Source: Salinivirgaceae bacterium
GTDB taxonomy: Bacteria; Bacteroidota; Bacteroidia; Bacteroidales; Salinivirgaceae
Direction of reading: 5' to 3'
Assembly (NCBI GenBank): GCA_027858775.1
Contig: JAQICA010000018.1
Location: forward strand, 1-64,000
Length of the DNA stretch: 64,000 bases
Part shown: piece by piece, positions 55,579-64,000 of the stretch
Position numbering within the stretch: the first letter of the stretch is position 1
How the letters are laid out: each line of letters opens with the position of its first letter
The notes under the pieces: generated by a model
Database searches by the model: none
What the model saw: the letters and a program-made list of their open reading frames with translations, nothing else
What the model was told of the DNA's origin: nothing
Translations under genes and position numbers: made by a program

Positions 55579-55808
55579 TTTGCTTCAATTGTTTGGTTGA
55601 AATTACGCACGCAAACTTAATAATTTTTTTTAGACTTCAGAGGTCGTATTCAGAAACATACACTATTTTGAGTGCACCCTTTTAGAAACCTGCAATAAGG
55701 TCGATATTCGTTGCACGTACACGATTTCACAATTGATCTTCGCTAAAAAACTAGCGGGCTTAACCTCTTTTCTATGTGCTGAAATCTCTTTACAACGAAG
55801 AAAAACGC

Positions 55809-55816
55809 TATTTTTG
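55809..55816 (+). promoter_or_regulatory. Bacteroidota -7 promoter box (TATTTTTG) before membrane-protein gene
   Basis: Matches TAnnTTTG, 15 nt upstream of ATG 55832. Confidence 0.4.
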
Positions 55817-55831
55817 CAAAAAAACGATCAA

Positions 55832-57187
55832 ATGGATTTTGTTTTGTCATTGCCCTATCTCGCGCTACTTATTTGGGTTTTACCCAGAATACTATTTATT
55901 AAACAAACAGAAATATCGGCTCCGGCAATTCGCATATTATTCACTCTCAAAGCATTTGTTGGCGTGGGACTTATTTTGCTTTACACATATTATTACCCCA
56001 AAGGGAGCTCCGATACATTTAACTATTTCCGCGATGGCGAAATTTTATTTAGTACATTATTTCACAATCCAGTGGATTATTTTCGAATGCTAACCGGCAT
56101 TCAGGGCGACACCCCCCATTTGATGTATTATTATGATGAAATGAACTTCTGGTTAAAAGATTTTAATTACAATTTATTTAATGATAACCGGACGGTAATA
56201 CGCTTCAACGCACTCCTAATGCCCTTTTCATTTGGTAATATTTACGTGCATACTTACGTGATGAATTTTTTGGCGTTTCTGGGATTGATGGGTATTTACC
56301 GCTTTTTCCGGCAAATGCTTCATTTCCCGCAGCTAATTTCTCTTATTGCTGTTGCTTTGCCACCATCGCTACTCTTTTGGGGCTCGGGGTTGCTCAAAGA
56401 AGGCATTGTATTGTTTGCACTAGGAATGTTTCTTTTTGGCCTGCAAGGAATCAATACGCACCGTACAAAAATTTTCCCGTGGTTACTTTTGGTCTTATCT
56501 GTAGCACTGTTCGGAATTTCAAAATTTTATGTGTTACTGGCATTGATACCGGGAATAATAAGTTGGCAACTGGCCGCAAAACGTAAGATTATTACATATG
56601 TTGGCATACACGTTTTGCTTTTAGCAGCTATATTTATTTTGCCGTTGACCGGATTTTTCCCCGACATACCCGACATTATTAGTCGTAAACAAAACGATTT
56701 CATCAACTATGCACAATCGTTATCTCACGTAGGCAGCTTAATTGACACACCACGATTATCGTCCGATTTTGTCAGTTTTATGTACAATGCGGTTCGCGGG
56801 TTCATTATAACTCTTTTTCGACCTCATGTAGCCGAAGTACATAATGCAGCGATAATTCCCGCGGTAATCGAGAATCTAATAACAATAACACTACTGTTAC
56901 TATCACTAATTTTCCGCAATAAAAAACAATCTATCAATGCATTGCTTCTTTGTGCTTCATTCACACTTGTACTGTTTTCATTAGCCGGGATGACAACTCC
57001 CGTGTTGGGAGCACTTGTACGCTATAAAATACCGGCGCAGCCCTTTTTGTATGCTCTTTTACTATCAAACATTAATTGGCAACAGATCAATGAAAAAATA
57101 AAACACAACGCATTGATTAATAACATATTTAAACACATCTCGCAATTTTGCTTCAAATCTCAGCAGCCTACGACATCTACAAAGTAA
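55832..57187 (+). CDS. Polytopic membrane protein, possibly GT-C or polysaccharide-polymerase-like
   Basis: Roughly ten hydrophobic segments; YYYPKGSSDTFNYFRDGEILF and PPSLLFWGSGLLKEGIVLFALGMFLFG motifs; start set to MDFVLSLPYLALLIWV. Confidence 0.55.
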   Translation: MDFVLSLPYLALLIWVLPRILFIKQTEISAPAIRILFTLKAFVGVGLILLYTYYYPKGSSDTFNYFRDGEILFSTLFHNPVDYFRMLTGIQGDTPHLMYYYDEMNFWLKDFNYNLFNDNRTVIRFNALLMPFSFGNIYVHTYVMNFLAFLGLMGIYRFFRQMLHFPQLISLIAVALPPSLLFWGSGLLKEGIVLFALGMFLFGLQGINTHRTKIFPWLLLVLSVALFGISKFYVLLALIPGIISWQLAAKRKIITYVGIHVLLLAAIFILPLTGFFPDIPDIISRKQNDFINYAQSLSHVGSLIDTPRLSSDFVSFMYNAVRGFIITLFRPHVAEVHNAAIIPAVIENLITITLLLLSLIFRNKKQSINALLLCASFTLVLFSLAGMTTPVLGALVRYKIPAQPFLYALLLSNINWQQINEKIKHNALINNIFKHISQFCFKSQQPTTSTK

Positions 57188-57286
57188 CACATGGAAAAAT
57201 CATTCTTTAAGGGTTGCCGAAAAATATTCTGCAGCGCTCTTTCAAAAAGAACCATGTGAAATACTAATAGCTACTATTTCCTACAA

Positions 57287-57582
57287 AAAAAACTAATTGT
57301 TCTATTGGTTCTTGCCGGACTTTTTATAGCCTGCAACAAGGCTGAAAAACCGGGTAAAAAAAAAGAAGCAACTAAAGAAAAAACTAAAAAGACAGAAGAA
57401 AAAAGGTTGAAATGGAGGCTGTAGAAACAGAAGAGGCAGAAGCCGAAGAAGCATCAGAGGAAGAACAAACAGCTACTCAGGAGGAAGAAACTCAAAGTCA
57501 GCTAACTTCTGATGAAGCAAATGAAACAGAAGAAGCTTCCAAAACTGAGAAAAAAGAGAAAACCCAACCGGGTATGAAGTAA
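57287..57582 (+). pseudogene. Frameshifted small lipoprotein gene (start codon lost)
   Basis: Frame 1: KKLIVLLVLAGLFIACNKAEKPGKKKEATKEKTKKTEEKR..; continues in another frame as MEAVETEEAEAEEASEEEQTATQEEETQSQLTSDEANETEEASKTEKKEKTQPGMK*; no in-frame ATG after the upstream TGA; A9 run at 57356..57364. Confidence 0.65.
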
Positions 57583-57599
57583 TCGTAAAAAACATAGTG

Positions 57600-57634
57600 A
57601 AAAAAAGTCTGGATTTGGAATTCAGGCTTTTTTT
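57600..57634 (+). terminator. Intrinsic terminator after the decayed lipoprotein gene
   Basis: aaaaaaagtctggatt-tgg-aattcaggcttttttt: 16-bp stem with G.U pairs, ending in a T run. Confidence 0.75.
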
Positions 57635-57912
57635 ATTCCCTGAAATTCGTCCTGCACAGTTTAAAGAAAACTCTCAACCAAATAATACAAAACACATTAA
57701 ATTCTCCTATACGAAAAAAAGATATTTAATTCTATTTTCTGTAGGATTTTCGAAACCATTTTCTACCTTTGTTGCTGATCAATTGGAGTTTAGTATCGTT
57801 TTTTTCTAATCAACAGAGGCTCAAAATTTCGTTCAATGAAGTGATCATGGTTTCTGCATTTGAAAAAAACAAATAAGAATAGAAGTATTAATCAAAAAAA
57901 GGTAGAAAGACT

Positions 57913-58275
57913 ATGAAGAAGTTATTTTTAATGCTGGCGGTTGCCGGTTTTTTTGTAGCATGCAACACTGCTAACAGCAAAAATGCAGACGAAAAATCAA
58001 AGCAGGAAACAACTCAGCAAGCTGATGAAAAAAAATCGGATTGCGATCATGCTAAAGCTGATGAGAAAAAATCGGATTGCGACCATGCTAAAGCTGATGA
58101 AGCCAAAAGCCACGACCAGTCAGATTGTGGAACGAAAACGGCAAAAACAACAGAAGCTAAGCACGACGCTGCCGATTGTGGAGCTACAGCTGCTGAGAAA
58201 AAAGCTGCTGGATGCGACACCAAAACAACGAAATGTGGTTCAAAAACCACCGAAAAAAAAGAAGACAAAGGCTGA
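57913..58275 (+). CDS. Small Cys/His-repeat lipoprotein
   Basis: Lipobox-type N-terminus MKKLFLMLAVAGFFVACNTANS; repeated ADEKKSDCDHAK; Lys-rich tail. Confidence 0.75.
   Translation: MKKLFLMLAVAGFFVACNTANSKNADEKSKQETTQQADEKKSDCDHAKADEKKSDCDHAKADEAKSHDQSDCGTKTAKTTEAKHDAADCGATAAEKKAAGCDTKTTKCGSKTTEKKEDKG
58021..58092 (+). repeat. Intragenic 36-bp tandem repeat (2 units)
   Basis: gctgatgaaaaaaaatcggattgcgatcatgctaaa followed by a near-identical copy at 58057; a degraded third unit begins at 58093. Confidence 0.85.
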
Positions 58276-58315
58276 AACAAAGACTCCTTGCTAAAAAACA
58301 ATTAGCAAACAAAAC

Positions 58316-58380
58316 AAAAAGAGCCTGCCAAACCAACGGATAATACCGAGTTTTGACAGCCTCTTTTCTTTTTGCTGAAA
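58316..58380. terminator. Bidirectional hairpin terminator between convergent lipoprotein and ettA genes
   Basis: aaaaagagcctgccaaacc ... gttttgacagcctcttttctttt, imperfect stem flanked by A and T tracts on both strands. Confidence 0.6.
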
Positions 58381-58407
58381 GCTGCAATTTATTATTGCCC
58401 CATCGCG

Positions 58408-60096
58408 CTAGCGTATAAGCTTTCTGTATTTTATTCGTTTTGGAATAATATCGCCACCCAAACGTTTTTTCAAATTTTCCTCATATTCTGTGTATGATCC
58501 TTCAAAAAACTTAACATTAGAGTCGCCTTCAAAAGCCAAAATATGGGTACAGATACGATCCAGAAACCACCTATCGTGCGATACAACTACGGCACATCCG
58601 GCAAAACTCTGAATACCTTCCTCAAGCGCCCTTAATGTATTTACATCAATATCATTTGTGGGCTCATCGAGCAACAATACGTTGGCTTCGGTTTTTAGCG
58701 TCATGGCCAAATGCAATCGGTTACGTTCTCCACCCGACAAAACGCTAATTTTCTTTTGTTGGTCTGACCCGCTGAAATTAAACCGGCTGGTGTATGCTCT
58801 GGCATTTATGAATTGACCACCGACTTGAATTTCTTCTTGTTCATCGCTAATTACCTCGTATACTGTTTTATTCGGATCAAGATCTTTGTGTGCTTGATCG
58901 ACATAGCCTATTTCAACCGTATCGCCAATTTTTATTTCGCCTTCGGTAGGTTGCTCCTCGCCCATTATCATACGAAACAATGTGGTTTTTCCGGCGCCGT
59001 TGGGTCCAATAATACCTACAATTCCAGCTTGCGGTAATTCAAAATTAAGGTTATCGAACAATAACCTGTCATCGAAGGCTTTAGCCAGATCTATTCCTTT
59101 AATTACTTCAGCCCCCAAACGTGGTCCGTTTGGAATAGGAATTTCAATTTTCTGTTCTTTTTGCTTAATATCTTGTTCCAGCATAGCCTCGTAGCTATTC
59201 AAACGGGCTTTTCCCTTACTCTGACGGCCTTTAGCCCCTTTCCGAACCCATTCCAGTTCGTTTTTCAAGGCACGCTGGCGTTTGCTTTCATGTTTTTCTT
59301 CTTGCTGCAAGCGATTCATTTTCTGCTCCAGCCATGACGAATAATTTCCTTTGAAAGGAAGACCTTCGCCACGGTCGAGCTCCAGAATCCAGCCAGCAAC
59401 GTTGTCCAGAAAATACCTATCGTGCGTTACAGCTATCACTGTACCACTGTATTGTTGTAAATGTTGCTCTAACCAATGTACCGATTCGGCATCGAGGTGG
59501 TTAGTGGGCTCATCGAGTAATAAAATATCGGGCTGCTTCAATAACAAACGAACCAAAGCTACACGCCGGCGCTCTCCTCCCGAAAGGATGTTCACAGGGG
59601 TATCGCCGGGTGGTGTGCGCAAGGCGCTCATTGCGAGCTCCAGTTTCGATTCCAGATCCCACGCTTCGGTCTGGTCGAGTTTTTCCTGTACTTGCCCCTG
59701 GCGCTGAATAAGTTTATCCATTTTCTCAGGATCGTTCATTACCTCCTCATCCATAAAAGAGGCATTAATTTTCTCATACTCTTCTAAAAGATCGACCGTT
59801 TCCTGCGCACCTTCTTTTACGATATCCATTACCGTTTTTTGCTCATCGAGCTCGGGCTCCTGCGGCAAAAAGCCAACCGAATACCCGGGCGAGAAATGTA
59901 CTTCGCCCTCGTACTCATTATCCAACCCCGCTATAATGCGCAACACCGTCGATTTTCCTGCCCCATTTAATCCGAGGATACCAATTTTGGCTCCGTAGAA
60001 AAACGACAGGTAAATATCTTTCAAAATAACCTTTCCTTGCGGTGTTTGCTTACTTAAATTCACCATGGAAAAAATAACCTTCTTATCGTCCGACAT
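58408..60096 (-). CDS. ettA: ABC-F ATPase, energy-dependent translational throttle EttA
   Basis: Two ABC domains (GLNGAGKST, GPNGAGKTT; LSGGERRRVALVRLLL, LSGGERNRLHLAMTL); EttA-like length and linker. Confidence 0.93.
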   Translation of the reverse strand: MSDDKKVIFSMVNLSKQTPQGKVILKDIYLSFFYGAKIGILGLNGAGKSTVLRIIAGLDNEYEGEVHFSPGYSVGFLPQEPELDEQKTVMDIVKEGAQETVDLLEEYEKINASFMDEEVMNDPEKMDKLIQRQGQVQEKLDQTEAWDLESKLELAMSALRTPPGDTPVNILSGGERRRVALVRLLLKQPDILLLDEPTNHLDAESVHWLEQHLQQYSGTVIAVTHDRYFLDNVAGWILELDRGEGLPFKGNYSSWLEQKMNRLQQEEKHESKRQRALKNELEWVRKGAKGRQSKGKARLNSYEAMLEQDIKQKEQKIEIPIPNGPRLGAEVIKGIDLAKAFDDRLLFDNLNFELPQAGIVGIIGPNGAGKTTLFRMIMGEEQPTEGEIKIGDTVEIGYVDQAHKDLDPNKTVYEVISDEQEEIQVGGQFINARAYTSRFNFSGSDQQKKISVLSGGERNRLHLAMTLKTEANVLLLDEPTNDIDVNTLRALEEGIQSFAGCAVVVSHDRWFLDRICTHILAFEGDSNVKFFEGSYTEYEENLKKRLGGDIIPKRIKYRKLIR

Positions 60097-60337
60097 AGTT
60101 TTCGTTTTTTCTGCAAAAGTAATGAATTATAGGAACTTTCGACAATTCGGGAAGCTTTACCGGATAAAAAAACAACCATTCACCGTTTTTCGTGTTGTGT
60201 CTACTATAAAATCTTGTTTTATGCAGGAAACTTTATCAATACCAATGCTATAATTACAAAAAACAGTATCTTTATTCCTACATCACAACCACGCATATCA
60301 TCCTGATTACACACCACTAAACCTTAAAAAAAACACA

Positions 60338-61279
60338 ATGAGTCGAGCACTAATTATTCTACTGTCATCATTACTTTTCATCGGTTGCGGAGACCGAAAA
60401 AATAATTCAGAAAAACAAAAAAAGGCAGACGAGGTATCCATTAATTTTGATACAGAGACAGGAATCCCCGAGTTTTCTGCCATTACAGAAGATCCCACAG
60501 AATTAGTTTACAATTTTGTAACGAACGATTCGGCACATCTAAAAATGGATTACAATCTGAACATGGAGTTTATGGGACAAAAAATGCCTATTACCATGCA
60601 AATGGAAAGCAAGTATTTTGTTACCAACGTAACGGACAAGCTTGGCCATTTAACGCTTCAATTTACGCGCATTGCTATGCAAATGAATGGACCACAGGTC
60701 ATCAACTACGATTCCGACACAGATAGCGACCCCATGGGCAGCATGTTAGGCCGGTCGCTTTCGCCACTATTGAATAATCCTGTTAGCGCAGTAATTAGTC
60801 CGAAAGGGAAAATTATAGAAACATCTATCAATTCGCTTTTACAAGGCTTCGACACCGTTGAAGCATCGCAAATTCGCGAGCAAATTTCCAGCGCCGCCGA
60901 TCAGTTTATTCAAAACACCTTCATTCCATTTCCAAAAAATGCAGTTGCACCCGGATCTACCTACTCCGCAGGGACGGAAACATCATCTGCGGCCAATCTG
61001 GAATTTACAAAAGACATTCATTATAAAGTAAAAAGCATCAGTAAAAACAAACGATACATAGTTATTGAGCCATCGGGAATACTTGAGCTGAATGCCGAAA
61101 AAGAAGGAATAAAAACCGTTCCCGGAAGTAACATCATACATGGATGGGTGCTTTTTGATATGCAGCGTAGCTTTATTATCCAATCTGATTTACATATGGA
61201 AATGACCGTTATGACAAAACAAATGGGACAGGACATGAAAATTAAGCTGAGTATCGACATTAAAATGAAGATGAAATAA
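60338..61279 (+). CDS. Lipoprotein, DUF6263-like
   Basis: Lipobox ALIILLSSLLFIGCGDRKN; central PLLNNPVSAVISPKGKIIETS; resembles DUF6263-type proteins from memory. Confidence 0.6.
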   Translation: MSRALIILLSSLLFIGCGDRKNNSEKQKKADEVSINFDTETGIPEFSAITEDPTELVYNFVTNDSAHLKMDYNLNMEFMGQKMPITMQMESKYFVTNVTDKLGHLTLQFTRIAMQMNGPQVINYDSDTDSDPMGSMLGRSLSPLLNNPVSAVISPKGKIIETSINSLLQGFDTVEASQIREQISSAADQFIQNTFIPFPKNAVAPGSTYSAGTETSSAANLEFTKDIHYKVKSISKNKRYIVIEPSGILELNAEKEGIKTVPGSNIIHGWVLFDMQRSFIIQSDLHMEMTVMTKQMGQDMKIKLSIDIKMKMK

Positions 61280-61339
61280 TTTCAGAGAACAAACGCATCT
61301 GCAACCCATTTCCAGGAACTATTTTTAATTTATAAGATT

Positions 61340-62662
61340 ATGAAAAAAACATTAAAGCTTTTACTACTGCTGCTAATTGCAACTCCTCTAATATTCCAAT
61401 CCTGCGTTGAAGAAAATGATGACGAAGCAAAACTGGAAATATTTGTTCAAGCAGATGGAACATCCATATATGGAGCCATGGTAAAACTTTACTTGAATGA
61501 AGAGGACTTTAAAGCCCAAAACGAGAATCACACAAATGAAAAAAAAACAGACTTGCTTGGATATGCCATGTTTACAGGACTTTCAGCAAGACAATACTAC
61601 ATTAGTGTAACCTACGACGGAGTTAATGAAAACTACGATAATCTTAACAGCGGATACGATTTGGTGACACCCCAACCAGGGGCGCGATTAAATGAAACTA
61701 TCGATATTCAGCTTGCCACAAAACTCATAGTTACAGTTAAAGATCTAGCTAATATGGGTGTTTCAGATGTCATTGTAAAACTTTACGAATCTGAATCCGA
61801 CATGCTCAATGCAACTGATTCTATAATCACAAAACACACCACTTCAAGCGGGAAAGCCGAGTTTTCGCATTTATTTACACAAGAGTACTTTTACTCCGTA
61901 ACCATTGATGACGTAACCACTAATTACACTACCGAAGGTCCACTTATCGCCTCTACAAATTATATATTGAACATCACATATGATCCAAACAATTCGGCAT
62001 TGGTAGTTAAAGTATTCGACAACGAAACATCGAGTACCATTGAAGGTGCGGTTGTAACCCTTTACGATACAGAAGAGGCATGGCGTAACAGAAAACCAGA
62101 AGCCAGTATTGAGAATAATAACTTAATAACCGACGAAAATGGCGAAGCTCTGTTCTATAATCTGGGCGAAAAGCAGTATTACATCAGTGCTCGTTTTGAA
62201 GACGAAAATAGCAGTCTCGATAATAACACCGGGCTGCATTACATGGAAAGCCCCACAGTAATTGGAGAATCAACACAAGTAAATATAGGCATAAAAGCCT
62301 CCACAAAGTTGGAAATCACTGTACAAGACACGAGTGAAAATCCCATTTCAGGAGCTGAAATAAAGCTATACAATAACCAAACAGACATTGAGAACGAAGA
62401 AAATATAATTGATTCAGTACAGACAACTTCAAGTAGTGGAATTGCACTTTTCGATCATTTATTCCCACAAGTGTACTACTTTTCAGTATCAGCCGATGGA
62501 GAAACAATGAATTACGACACTGAAATTCCACTAACAGAATCAACTATAAATCAAATAACCCTACGCATCGGACAAAACACAGAAAAAGGCAATACCAACG
62601 CCAAAGCGATTGCAGATGTAAAATCGAAAAAACGATTGACAAAAGTAGCTAACGGACGCTAA
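61340..62662 (+). CDS. Lipoprotein with four carboxypeptidase-regulatory/Cna-B-like beta-sandwich repeats
   Basis: Lipobox LLLIATPLIFQSCVEEND; repeats KLxVxVxD......GAxVKLYxxExD....T....G.A.F..L....YYxSV.... Confidence 0.75.
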   Translation: MKKTLKLLLLLLIATPLIFQSCVEENDDEAKLEIFVQADGTSIYGAMVKLYLNEEDFKAQNENHTNEKKTDLLGYAMFTGLSARQYYISVTYDGVNENYDNLNSGYDLVTPQPGARLNETIDIQLATKLIVTVKDLANMGVSDVIVKLYESESDMLNATDSIITKHTTSSGKAEFSHLFTQEYFYSVTIDDVTTNYTTEGPLIASTNYILNITYDPNNSALVVKVFDNETSSTIEGAVVTLYDTEEAWRNRKPEASIENNNLITDENGEALFYNLGEKQYYISARFEDENSSLDNNTGLHYMESPTVIGESTQVNIGIKASTKLEITVQDTSENPISGAEIKLYNNQTDIENEENIIDSVQTTSSSGIALFDHLFPQVYYFSVSADGETMNYDTEIPLTESTINQITLRIGQNTEKGNTNAKAIADVKSKKRLTKVANGR

Positions 62663-62681
62663 TTTGCGCATGTAACAAAAA

Positions 62682-62720
62682 AACAATGCCTTGCTTTTAA
62701 AGCAGGGCATTGTTTTTTTT
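62682..62720 (+). terminator. Intrinsic terminator after the repeat lipoprotein gene
   Basis: aacaatgccttgc-ttttaaa-gcagggcattgtt followed by an 8-T run. Confidence 0.85.
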
Positions 62721-62905
62721 GCCGATACAATTTTTCGGAATAAAATTGATATTTACAGCTGAATTGGGTTTCTTTGCGTTGCTATACAAAAACAGATCAA
62801 TGGATTTTTAACCCACGGAAAACACATTTCCAAAGGCACAACAGGCGGAAGAGAATCAAAAAGCATCCGCTTAAAGCATTTAATATCAACTGAAAATTAA
62901 AAATT

Positions 62906-63895
62906 GTGAATACAATAATCGGAGTAATAGGCAGTGGTAGCTGGGGAACAGCACTGGTAGATTTGTTTTTGAAAAACGGGTACCACGTTAACTGGTTTGT
63001 TCGGACACAGGAAACACGTGAGTACATTTACGCTCATGGACATAATCCTACGTATTTGCCCTCGACAAGTTTAAATTTAGATAAATTAAGAGTCACGGTA
63101 AAAATTGATGACTTAATAGAAGCCTCAACGCTCCTTGTGCTAGTGGTCCCCTCAGCTTTTTTGCACGGAGTGCTGGCAAAATCGACAGCATCTTTGAAAG
63201 AAAAAATTGTAGTGTCGGCCATTAAGGGAATAATTCCTGAAACAAACGACATTATAGCCGATTACCTGCTCAAAGAATTCCAAGTGCCTCGTGACCACTT
63301 TGCCATGATTGCCGGCCCGAGCCACGCAGAAGAGGTTGCTTCGGAAAAACTCACTTACCTTACAGTTGCCTCCGAAAATGTTGATGTGGCGAAAAAGGTA
63401 TCCGAACTAATTCAAAGCTACTACATTAAAGTAAATATTTCGCACGATATTGTAGGAGCAGAATTTGCTGCCGTGGCGAAAAACGTGTATGCCATTGCTG
63501 CCGGAGTTTTTCATGGCCTCGGTTATGGCGACAATTTTCAGGCGGTGCTGTTTTGCAATGCCGCACGCGAAATGCGTACTTTTATGAACCGTGTATGCAG
63601 GGTAAATGCAGATATTATTGATTCGGCCTACATGGGCGATTTACTAGTGACAATGTACTCACAATACAGCCGAAACCGCAACTTTGGAACCATGATTGGC
63701 AAAGGATACAGCGTGAAATACGCCCGAATGGAAATGATACAAATTGCTGAAGGATATTACGGGGCAAAAGGAATTGCCCATTTTATGGATCTTCTCGGAC
63801 TCGAACTTCCCATTGCCAGGGCTGTGCACGATGTACTATACGAAAAACAATCGGCTAAACGGGTATTTGCCAAATTAGCCGACGAATTCACGTAG
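62906..63895 (+). CDS. gpsA: Glycerol-3-phosphate dehydrogenase [NAD(P)+] (GTG start)
   Basis: IIGVIGSGSWGTALVDLFLKNGYHVNWFVR; FAMIAGPSHAEEVASEKLT; AEFAAVAKNVYAIAAGVFHGLGYGDNFQA; GDLLVTMYSQYSRNRNFGTMIGKG; start codon is gtg. Confidence 0.94.
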   Translation: MNTIIGVIGSGSWGTALVDLFLKNGYHVNWFVRTQETREYIYAHGHNPTYLPSTSLNLDKLRVTVKIDDLIEASTLLVLVVPSAFLHGVLAKSTASLKEKIVVSAIKGIIPETNDIIADYLLKEFQVPRDHFAMIAGPSHAEEVASEKLTYLTVASENVDVAKKVSELIQSYYIKVNISHDIVGAEFAAVAKNVYAIAAGVFHGLGYGDNFQAVLFCNAAREMRTFMNRVCRVNADIIDSAYMGDLLVTMYSQYSRNRNFGTMIGKGYSVKYARMEMIQIAEGYYGAKGIAHFMDLLGLELPIARAVHDVLYEKQSAKRVFAKLADEFT

Positions 63896-64000
63896 GGTTG
63901 AACGCAATAAAACCAGGCAATAACTCACTAAATTCGTAACATTTGACCAACTCACAGACGAGTATTTTCAAACCAATCTACAACAACGATCAATAAAGTA

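Noticed and set aside
57597-57809. 70-aa ORF MKKSLDLEFRLFLF...
   Set aside because: Its first 35 nt are the terminator hairpin of the preceding gene; remainder has no recognisable features.
57983-58301. Alternative-frame ORFs 57983..58294 (+) and 58047..58301 (-) over the Cys/His lipoprotein
   Set aside because: Generated by the low-complexity tandem repeat; the frame with signal peptide and lipobox (57913) is much better supported.

Overview
This 64 kb window is a chromosomal segment of a Bacteroidota bacterium, probably Bacteroidia/Marinilabiliales-like. The lineage call rests on T9SS C-terminal sorting tails, TAnnTTTG promoter boxes and gene content, and the species is not determined. The core (about 25.8-44.0 kb, minus strand) is a str-S10-spc-alpha ribosomal protein super-cluster from rpsL to rplQ, followed by eno. 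It includes a 38-aa rpmJ and a left-edge truncated gene, both absent from the supplied ORF track. Left flank: two tandem secreted endonuclease I-like proteins (one truncated by the window edge), a large T9SS-type surface protein, a TPR-histidine kinase / NarL-type regulator pair split by an AT-rich orphan gene, a convergent pair of sulfotransferase-like paralogs next to an MsbA-like ABC exporter, YjbQ, an L,D-transpeptidase, a membrane/spermidine-synthase fusion and a UbiD-family decarboxylase. Right flank: ComEA-like HhH protein, NSS transporter, BamA/TamA-like protein, TrmH-family methyltransferase, FAD oxidoreductase, PorT-like protein, UbiE, PurL, a polytopic membrane protein, small lipoproteins (one apparently decayed), EttA, a DUF6263-like lipoprotein, a repeat lipoprotein and GpsA. 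I saw no tRNA, rRNA, CRISPR array, transposase or phage module. Much of the window is ordinary core genome. The best leads are the sulfotransferase/ABC locus, the decayed lipoprotein with an A9 run beside its Cys/His-repeat neighbour, the ABAB-repeat lipoprotein and the orphan gene inside the two-component locus. None of these amounts to a demonstrated new system. All family names come from reading motifs by eye, with no database search.
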